Made by a program: the position numbers and the translations under genes
Assembly (NCBI GenBank): GCA_006503535.1
Contig: QYRS01000005.1
Location: forward strand, 2,108,001 to 2,172,000
Reading direction: 5' to 3'
DNA: 64,000 nt
From: Arthrinium phaeospermum
Taxonomy: Eukaryota; Ascomycota; Sordariomycetes; Amphisphaeriales; Apiosporaceae
In this document: piece after piece, positions 35,064 to 44,817 of the stretch
How positions within the stretch are numbered: position 1 is the first letter of the stretch
Layout of the letters: every line of letters begins with the position of its first letter
The notes under the pieces: model-generated
What the model was told of the DNA's origin: nothing
What the model saw: only the letters and a program-made list of their open reading frames with translations
Database searches by the model: none

Positions 35064-38000
35064 ATGCCGACTGCGAAGCGGCTTAAGGCCGGCGACTCCA
35101 AGGCGGCCCAGAAGAAAGCCGACACTGCTCGCCCAACCGCCGCCGACATCGAGGTGGCAGCGAGTTTGCCCAATTGGCGAAACAGCACTGGCTCAAAACC
35201 ACCAAGAAGCCCACCAAGGTCAAGGTCAAGGACGATGTGTTGAAGCGCGAAATCTGGGATGCCCTGGAGAAGGAGGCTTTCCAGTATAAGTCGCTGTTGG
35301 TCCTGGAAGGGCTGCAGATCCTCGAGAGCTACCTCTGGCCTGGCTACTCGGACGACGCCTCCAACTTCCACGTTCTGCTGATCGCCTTGATCACCAATGT
35401 CAAGGCACGCGAGCACCTCGAGACCTGGTCCATCTTCGAGAACCGCCCTCTCGACTTCTCCACCCTCTTCCGACGTATACTCTCCATGACCCTCGACCGC
35501 ACCCTGTCATTCCCTCTCCGGACACATTTGCTGTCCTTCATCATCAACGCCTTCCAGAGCTTGGATTGCGGTATCGTCAGAAAAGAATGCGCGCCGCTCG
35601 TCTCCATCTCCATCTGGCACAACCTGTCGACCGAGACCAAGAGAGATAACGCCCTGGAGAAAACGCCACACCTGAGGAAAGCTTGGAGGGCCGCAGCCAA
35701 AAGATACGAGTCGGCCGACGACGAGACGAAAGCTCGCCTACGCTTCGAAAGGGCATGGCTCTATACCCTTACTCTGGAGTTCCTAGCTTTGCTCCATGAG
35801 CCTAAGAGGAAATCAGAGCATATCGTATATGCTGAGCATTTCCTCGAACTCATTACCGATCTGCAAAGTCAACTGCCCACGAGGCGTTATGTCAACTACC
35901 TACTCCAGGACCTCCACCTGCTGGTTGCGCTGGCCTTCTCACCCATGTACCAGGATGAGGATAACCGGTTGTTGCGTGAGCAATCGCGACTGCTACGTCA
36001 TTATACGTATTTCAACATCGAAGACCAGACTGGTGTGCAAATGAGCCGCTCGGAGACCTACGAACGCCATTGCGCCTCTCTGGCACAGCTACAGCGTGTA
36101 GCCCTCAGACATTTCAAACAGAAACTGGCAGTGCTGGCCCTCTCAAACTATGGGTCGATCGATAAGAGGCCTGAACTCAAGAGTCTGCTTGAACCCCTGA
36201 GTGATGAGGAGTTATTCCAGCTCGCGAGCCTTCTCGAGTTGCGAACGGAGTATCCTGCGTCAGCCGGAATCACTGTTAGTAGAGTATATATGATGGAAGT
36301 CCTTCTCACTACATTCGAGAAGCGCGGTATCTTCCAGGATTCTCTCCCTAATATTGTGCCTACGGAATACGATCTTTACGAGTTCAACTTGCAGGGCACC
36401 GAGAGCTACGATGGCTCTCGGCCCCTTGCTCTTCCGAACTCAATTTACAATCTCTCCGTCGGTGATTTCTTATGGAGGTCTTTGACGCTTTATCGATATG
36501 AGGCTTTCTACGGTATCAGAAGAGATATTGAAGATGCCTTGAAGCGGTTGCGACCCGAGTCAAGAGAGCCGGGGAAACCAACTTCGCAGGCTTCTCCAAG
36601 ATGGCATTGCCGATCTCGAGGCCCTCGCTCTTGGAAGTTGTTCCGGCACTTGTTGGGGATGACAAGCCATCAGCTGTCAAAGTAGAGATTTCAGTCGATG
36701 TGAGGCGCCTCGGGGACCGGGTTCGTCGTGAGTGGGACTCACTAAGGCCCGACGACGTCGTGTTCCTGTGTCTGTGGATGCTTCTACATCTGAAGCATCC
36801 TTGAACGGAAGTGCTTCACAGCTATCAGAAGCCCAGAAGTTAGGCTTGGTGGCGGTCAGAACTGCCGAGGTGGTCCACATCATGGACGACAATGGGCCGG
36901 CATATCCGGGACCCTTCGGCCTATTTCCAGGAAGGCGGCAGGTCCCCTACACGAAGAGTTCAGTTGAAGCTGGACCCCGCTACCTACCTTGTGTCTGTGG
37001 ATGCTTCTACATCTGAAGCATCCTTGAACGGAAGTGCTTCACAGCTATCAGAAGCCCAGAAGTTAGGCTTGGTGGCGGTCAGAACTGCCGAGGTGGTCCA
37101 CATCATGGACGACAAGGGCCGGCATATCCGGGACCCTTCGGCCTATTTCCAGGAAGGCGGCAGGTCCCCTACACGAAGAGTTCAGTTGAAGCTGGACCCC
37201 GCTACCTACAAGAAGGACATGGATAGAACATCAGCCGGTAAGCCAGATGTCTACGAGAGCATCAACCTGGTCATACGGAGAAGTGGCAGGGAGAACAACT
37301 TCAAGCCGGTCTTGGAGTCCATTCGCAGTCTGGCCCTCTCGGAAGTGCCACTGGCCTCATGGTTACATGAGGTCTTCCTTGGCTACGGAGACCCAGCCAG
37401 TGCCACGTACAAGAATTTGCCCAACCGCCTGAACAAGGTTGATTACCGCGATACCTTCCTGAACTGGCAGCATCTCGTCGAGAGCATGCCAGGAAGCCAT
37501 CTAAGAGAGGAGAAGGACGCAGAGCCGGCACTGAAGGACGAGGTCGAGACATACAAGGTTTCTACTTACGAACCGCCTAATACTGGACCTTATCCAATTG
37601 ATGCCCCCAAACTCAACATGGTACGATTCACCGCTGCTCAGGTTGAAGCTATCATGTCGGGAACCCAGCCGGCTTGACGGTCATTGTCGGCCCTCCAACC
37701 GGCAAGACGGACGTAGCTACCCAGATCATCAACAACATCTACCACAATTTCCCCGAGCAGCGGACACTCCTCATCGCACACTCCAATCAAGCTCTGAACC
37801 AACTGTTTGCCAAGATTGTGGCTCTGGACATCGACGAGCGTCATCTCCTCCGCCTGGGTCATGGCGAGGAGTTGGACACAGAAAGCAACTTCAGCAAGCA
37901 TGGACGTGTGGAGTCGTTCCTCGAAAACAGAGATCGGTATCTGCATGAGGTCAACCGCCTGGCAGCAAGCATCGGTGCGCCTGGTGCTCACGGCAACTCG

Positions 38001-39569
38001 GCCGAAACAGCTGGCTACTTCAACTCTGTCTACATCCTGCCGCGTGGGCGAAGTTCACCGATGCAACCAAGTCGGAGGAATCTTCACCAGAGGAGATTGT
38101 TGCGGCATTCCCATTCCACTCCTACTTTGCCGATGCACCACAGCCGCTCTTCTCGCCAGATGCAACCCGGGACGAGGTCTTGAAGGTGGCCAACGGCTGC
38201 TATCATCATATATCCAAGATCTTCATCGAGCTGGCAGACGCTTACCGTTTGAGATCCTTCGACGGGACCGGACAAGGCCAACTACCTGTTGACCAATGAA
38301 GCCCGCATCGTCGCCATGACGTCAACCCACGCGGCCATGCGACGCAGCGAGATTGCGAGTCTCGGCTTCCACTATGACAACGTCGTCATGGAAGAAGCGG
38401 CTCAAATCACCGAGATTGAGAACTTTATCCCCCTGGCAATGCAGAAGCTCAAGAAGGGCCAAACAGCGCTGCAAAGGGTGGTCCTGTGCGGCGACCACTA
38501 CCAAAACTCCCCCGTCATCCAGAATCTTGCCTTCCGGCAATACGCCAACCTCGAGCAGTCCCTCTTCTCCCGTCTTGTTCGTCTCGGCAGCCCGGTCATT
38601 ACCCTCGACAAGCAAGGGCGTGCGCGTTCGTCTATTGCCTCCCTTTACTCGTGGAGATACCCGAACATGGGCAACCTGCCTCACGTCGAGTCGCTTCCCG
38701 AGTTTCCAGGCGGCCAACGCCGGTTCAAGTTTGACTACCAATTCATCAATGTGCCCGATTACAAGGGCCGCGGCGAGATGGAGCCGACGCCTCACTTCAT
38801 CCAGAATCTCGGCGAGGCCGAGTACGCTGTGGCCATCTACCAGTACATGCGGCTGCTTGGATACCCTGCTTCCAAGATCAGCATCCTCACCACGTACGCC
38901 GGTCAGCGTGCTCTCATCAAGGATGTGCTGGGACACCGCTGTGGAAAGAACGCCATTTTTCGGTTTGCCAAAGATCGTGACCACGGTCGACAAATACCAA
39001 GGCGAACAGAACGACTGTAAGTGAAGAAAACCCCTGCAGTTCACTTGAGAATTCCGGAATACTGACCAGAATAACAGATATCATTCTTTCACTTACCCGC
39101 ACAAGCCGTGTAGGCTATCTGCGCGACATCCGCCGCCTCACGGTTGCTCTGTCGCGTGCTCGGCTGGGTTTGTACTCCTGGGCCGCCGCGAGGTGTTCGA
39201 GTCGTGCTACGAGCTGAAGCCCGCGTTTGAGCTCTTACTGTCGCGGCGGATAAGCTGACGCTGGCGACGGGCGAGCTGTGGCCCTCGAAGCGCCCGCTGC
39301 TGGCGGACGGAACTGAGGAATCGGACCCCATCCCTGGCGAGGCCGTCATGGAGAGCCTCGAGCACTTGGGTCAGTACGTGTTCGAAATGACCAAGGCCAA
39401 GGTCGAGCAGCTGCGCGCCGAGAGAGGCCTTCCCGCGGCCCAGGCCGCCGAGGTGCTCGAGCCGGTCAGCGAGGAGCAGGAGATGGCCTACGGGCAGCCT
39501 GCTGCTGATGGTGGTGCCGAGGAGGAGGATGTGGAGCTCAAACGGCACTGCTGTCGGAGATGGGATTGA
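35064..39569 (+). CDS. AQR: Aquarius-type intron-binding spliceosomal helicase (AQR/Cwf11), many frame lesions as read
   Basis: Aquarius is an SF1 RNA helicase of the intron-binding complex that contacts the intron upstream of the branch site. It starts at ATG 35064 ([20 protein letters not shown]). An N-terminal armadillo-like part ([20 protein letters not shown]) is followed by the helicase core: Walker A at 37690-37710, [49 protein letters not shown] (motif II), [36 protein letters not shown] and [14 protein letters not shown]. One 61-bp intron (39017-39077) splits the YQGEQND/Y motif. About a dozen single-base indels interrupt the frame, mostly one-base losses in G/C runs; family motifs resume right after each. 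Walker A reads GPPTGKTD instead of the usual GPPGTGKTD. A 223-bp duplication lies at 36768-37209. Consensus error is the likeliest cause. Confidence 0.85.
36768..37209. repeat. 223-bp-period near-perfect direct duplication inside AQR
   Basis: Copy 1 (36768-36987) and copy 2 (36991-37209) are identical except for one inserted T in copy 1 (CAATGGGCC against CAAGGGCC). The AQR family needs this segment once. Copy 2 joins cleanly to downstream coding sequence, whereas copy 1 joins cleanly to upstream sequence apart from a missing T. Confidence 0.95.
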
Positions 39570-39934
39570 TATGATAGCGTGGTGACGGGAAACTAGAGGC
39601 GGGAATGGACCAAATTATTCCAATTTATTAAACTCTTTATTAAGGCTATACCAGACTGGTAGAGGGATCGGGTCTTGGATGAGAATGGACCAGAAAGAAA
39701 TGTGTATAAATTCAAGGGGTCCCAGGCTAGTCGCCTGTCTGGTGGTTCGTGTTTCCAGAGGCACGTATAAGTGCAAGGACGAATAAGATCATAATCGTCA
39801 AGCCCATTACCCAAGTTCATTAGTACCTGTTAAGCAACTCCCGCCACTCTGATGCCGTACCTTTCCCATCAAGTCGAGTCAGAAACTGCTCCTCGTGTTA
39901 TTAACCCCACAAACCTTAAGTTGGGCCACATCCA
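39570..39934. other. Convergent 3' intergenic region (AQR / NLR)
   Basis: 365 bp between convergent stops, AT-richer than the flanking genes. Nothing further was recognised. Confidence 0.5.
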
Positions 39935-42900
39935 TCAAATTACAAATCGTGTATAACGACCGATAAGGCAGTCATCCTGTCCTCGACCGAGTCCCTGTGG
40001 CTTAGCTTTGATACCGCTTCGATCCGAGACTCGAGATGTTCTTGCATCAGATCCAGCCAAAAGGTACCCAAGCCCAGCAGCCAAGTAACGCTTCCCCTTC
40101 AGAATTTTGATCGTATCGGCCAAGGGGGCTAGGACAAGTCTCGCGTCTATACCTGCACTGCATTGTGCATCAGCAAGACTGTACCTGGCCACGTCGATGT
40201 AGTAATGATGGCCCTTCCAGTCCTTGACTCTCTGGACTCCGAATCGATGGCGTCGGTCCATCGTAGCGCCTCTGGCCAGTCACCTTGGAGATGGGATATC
40301 TGGGCCAAGCTGCACTTGATGGCAAAATGGCGGATCTGCTCATCATACCAGGAGCTCCCCGCCGCCTCGATCGCTTTGAACGATCGCTCAGCATGGTGAG
40401 TTCCTTCTCCGCTGCTTCGAAGCGTTCAGGGGCATGCTCTCCCTGACGAACCAGGGTCATGCATGGATGATCTCCAGCCACACAGTATCGCTATCTTTGG
40501 CGTTGCGCCGGCTTCGGGCGTAAGGTAGCCCCTTTCGAACATGCGGCTATCGATGGCTCGCGATAAGACGTAGGCAGATATATCGCAAGCACGGGCGCCC
40601 TCGGCCAGCGCCACCTTCTCCCCCCAAAACCGATTCCACGGCTCGCGAGATCAGCCAAGATTTCGTCCGGATTGTTGTCTCCGCGGCGTGCGCGGCCTTC
40701 TCGAGCTCTACTACGAGAAGTCCAAAGTCGCCAATGGCCCAGCCTTCCTCACGGCTGCCACGCTCGGCGTATTGTTCGCAGTACTCCTTGAGGCCAAAGT
40801 AGGCTTCCTTGAACTGGCCAAAGTCCTTGGCCAGCTTTCCACGCATACGCACGCCCAGGCCGACCACATAGTGTTCGAGGCTTGAGGGTAATTCGCATCT
40901 AGTGGCTGCCACGCATCGATATACCCGGCTCGCTTCTCCCATGTCTGACGGGGCGTTAGACCCGGCTCCTGGGCGATACTCCACAGTGAGGGCGCGCAGG
41001 ATGCCGACCTCGGCGTTGTCTCTGTTAGTCCAGCTTTCCGGTCGCTTCGCGCGTCAAGGGACTCGAGAAATTTGTCTGCAGCTGCGCAGCCATCATAGAG
41101 ATTCCCCGGTTTAGTACTCCAAGGAAGCCGTTTGGACCAGAGACGGGCATGGAGGTAGACACTATTGACTCCCGCAACATGGATTCGACGAGCGCGATCA
41201 GCCTTTTGTCCATTTCGTCATTGTCGCCATAGTTGCCTACAGCTTCGAGGAGTACCTCGGCCATGGCTTCGCAAAACCCATTGTAACGAAGACCCCAGAA
41301 ACTCTGGAATGTCTTCAGTAGTTTCTGCGTTGTCTGTACTAAGTTCCTGGATGTTGCGAAGACACTGGTGTACCTGATACGTCATCTGTCGCTTCAGGGG
41401 TATTCTATCAGAGATCAGTATTAAACGCGACAGGCAAACCAGTAATAAGACCAGGGCACTTACGACTTCTCCAACCCGGCCTCGAGAATTGGGTGAGCGT
41501 GAACGACCATTGTAAAAGCTGGAGACAGTGCTTTGGCTACATCATCTTGCGACGTTGTCACAAAGAAACTGATACAGTGATGGGTGTAACACGATTGAGT
41601 CTTTGGAGCCTGCTGAACGATCGAATACTTCATCGCGGGCAATCAAAGATGATGACTTCAGGTTGTTCATAGCAACTGCAAACTCGGGACTGTTAACCAA
41701 GTCGATGAGCTCCTGTGGGACAAAGGTGGAATAGGCCGGTCGATCTTCCGGCTCTCCATTAACAGCCCACCGCCGTCGTTTCTCTGTCGCCCTGGGGAAG
41801 AAGGACGCCGTTGTCTTCGTTCTGTCTAGCCACACTAACGCTGACAGGAGAAGATATGCATTGGGCTGTTGCGTTTTCAAGCTGTCGAGACGAATTCTGA
41901 AGAGCGACTCGGCAGATAGCTTGTACCTTGAGGAAGCTGCATGGTATCCCATTATACCACGACGCGACTTCCGATGATGCATCAACTTTAGGCACGTCTG
42001 CATGTCCGCTTGAAAAGACACCATGTACGCAGCGGTATTCTCAACCATTGCTGGTATGTAACCTAGGGTGTCGATCAAAGATGCCGCGCCATCTTCCATA
42101 CGCGCCCTTTCAGAAAGCGAGATTCCTGCTCTCGAGAAAAGCAAGTCTCTGGCTGCTTGTTTCTCCAGCGGACGCAAATGAATGACTTTGCTGATCCTGG
42201 GATCCGTGGTGTTGTCACGACTCCTGCACGTCATGAGGATGTGTCCATGGGCCACCTCAGGCAGCTTGAGGTAATTGAGGGCAAGGAAGTCGTTATCGTT
42301 GTCCAAGATGAATAACCAAGACGGCTCTTGGTGCAGGAAAGCACGCAGATCGTGCAACTCCCTACCCGAATCTTTTGGAAGTCCCAGATTCTCATGCAAC
42401 TGGAGAATTTCAGTTTTTTCATGGTTTCGATACTTGTGGCCTCGATGAAGAAGATGTAGCTGTAACGGAATTCATTCTCCCGCGCGTATTTGAGAGTCAC
42501 CTCCGTCTTCCCCAGCCCCCCATCGCCATATATCATGGCAAGGCGCCTCCCACTATGGTCTTGCGATGCGAGTTTGAGATTGTTCTGCTGTGGGAAGAAA
42601 GTCTCGTGGAGTTGTTGTAGAACATCGCGTCTGCCTTTGAAGTGACTCGAACTGTCCCAAGGAATGAACACGCGTGCGTTGCTGGACACGATTCCTTTCT
42701 TCATAAAGAACTCGATGCTCTCAACAACTTGCTGGAAAACCTCGTCATATACGTCTTCAAAGTGAGCTATGTCTCTGTGGTCTCGTTCGGCGCCGTATAG
42801 CTTTTCGCTTGGAATATGAAGTATTGCAGAATCTTTCGTCACTACCTGTAAGATAAGTATATTAGCTTGAGTACAACATCGAGATCATTTTGGCATAGTC

Positions 42901-43899
42901 CGTATATTGAGACTAAAAGGAGAACTTACGATGAAGTTCATGCACGGTATTGCTTTGAAGCTGTGCAATTCATAGAAGCTAGCCACCGGAAGTCTTCGTT
43001 GATTTACAATCTGGCGGAACTCTTCAGCCACAGAGAACCTGTACAGTATTAGACAAGAAACAAGTCTGAGATACTGGAAGCACTGACAGCTCAGGGGATC
43101 GCTGCTTCAAGGTTTTGACAAATTTTTGTGGTGCACCTGTTACATTTGTAAACCGGATGATCTTATCGGCAACATCGGCCATGGCGCTGCCACGATGAGG
43201 CGTTGCTAGGAAGATAACACCCCTCGACGGACCAGAGTAGGTGCCTCAATGACAGCGCGTTGTTACTGATGATGAGAGCCTAGTCTTGGGTCAATAATAG
43301 GACCAGAGTGAATTAATATTTCGCATGGTAGAGCAGACAGACCTTCTTGAGGACTAAACCCTAGTGAATGGACGATGAAAACGAGCGGGCGGTTTCGTTG
43401 CTTCGAATTCGTTAGTCACAACTACGTTAGAAGCAAGTGCTATTTAGAGTAAGTATACTTCAGTGGTTGTTCTGATCCTTTCCAGGCCATGGATGAGTTT
43501 CCAGGCGGCATCTTCGACGTCTAAATCGACTTTGGTACCATGCTGGCCTGCTGCGTACCCAAAGGTCATGATCCGATTGACTCCCAAGCGGGAAGTCATC
43601 TTGGGCAACAGGTCCTGCGGCCAGCAAACGTCGCTTTCGGTTGTCCATGTTTTCATGTACTACTAATGTCCGGTGAGGCCGTGTATGGTGATGATGCTGA
43701 TATTAATGATGAGCGCCTTTCGCAATGCATGCATTCTACCATAGCGAGTGTGGACATACTCGGATTTCACCCCGTTTCCCGTATCGTCAGCCTCGCCGTG
43801 GAGGATGACCAAACCGACCGAGGGATCGCTGACTGTTCCCTTCGACCCGCGAGAGGCCCTCGATGGCTGTCGCATTGACTGATCCCTCACGCGCGTCAT
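39935..43899 (-). CDS. NLR-type protein: SesB-like alpha/beta-hydrolase + NB-ARC + helical repeats (frame disrupted as read)
   Basis: Fungal NLR/STAND proteins sense non-self and trigger regulated cell death or incompatibility. Starting at 43899, an alpha/beta-hydrolase domain of the SesB type is seen: IITIHGLTGH, KTWTTESDVCWPQDLLPK, RPLVFIVHSLG (nucleophile elbow), GVIFLATPHRGSAMADVADK, AERDHRDIAHF. NB-ARC follows with P-loop IYGDGGLGKTEVTLKYA and LFILDNDNDFLALNYL, then helical, TPR-like sequence to about 39935. Introns 43697-43759, 43280-43342, 43039-43087, 42846-42929 and 41405-41463 all have GT-AG ends. Lesions: two in-frame TAG codons at 43660-43665; apparent indels near 43370, 43225, TTTTTT 42414-42419, about 41550, about 41305, about 40625, and at least two more between 40170 and 40480. 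It could be a pseudogene or a poorly sequenced intact gene. Confidence 0.72.
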
Positions 43900-44817
43900 A
43901 TCGGACAGAATCGAGGAGATGGTGATGGATATGGCATGCTTCGTTTCGTGTGTGAAGACTCACGAAGACTTTGAATGCATATTCGGGAGGATACTGGCAT
44001 TACTCGGTGAGGGCTGGCAGGCTGACTACTTCCTTCCTTCCTGCAGTTATTAGAAACCATGCATTGTACATTGGCCACCATGGCACGACGGATACAGGGG
44101 TCTACCCGAGGGAAGGTTTTCTGGGGAGGCAAGGTGTGCCTCTCGGTTGTCGGGCACACACTAACCGCTGTGGCAGACGCCAGGGAGGTTCAGCTACCAA
44201 CGTGCAAGCTCATGATTGAGAAAGTATGGTAATAAGGAACATCCATAACACCCGGGCGATGCTCAAGGCAACTAACACTAACTGCCAAAGTACTGGAAAA
44301 ACGACCAGCACCAAATTAAAATAGCAACTTCTCGCGACGCTTGACAAGACGAGAAACGCCCCTCTCCTAGTGGTAGATTTAACGTGTAAGTAGACTATAT
44401 TCAGCCATTGATGATAAGTAGCAGCATTTGCTTTGACCCGCACGACAATGATCCTAAAGCCGTACTGGTGTCGATGGTATCTGGCCAGGCTATGTGGGAT
44501 TCATTTGTGGGATTTCGGAACGAAAGTGCACATCTTCCTCGGAATTGCTTGGGTCGGCATCCGATTGGCAGGTACTTCCGCCACCCCCAATTCGCATCTG
44601 CAGATGGCCTGCAAGTCGAGTATCACCATGTGGGTGATACCATATCACGGGTTTTTTATTGTTCTTTCATCGCTATTTAAAAGTTTTTCGGGCTGTTTCT
44701 TCCGCATGTACTTGTATTATCAGTATACAAGTTTACAAGTTTGGTGTCCTTGACCCGGATTTATGTTTTGACTGGGTTATTAACCGCGTTTGGGCTTTCA
44801 AGGAGCGAGAGGGATTC
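43900..44817. other. Divergent intergenic region between NLR and GH31
   Basis: About 0.9 kb that should carry the promoters of both flanking genes. Short ORFs at 44408-44753 have no recognised domain. Confidence 0.45.
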
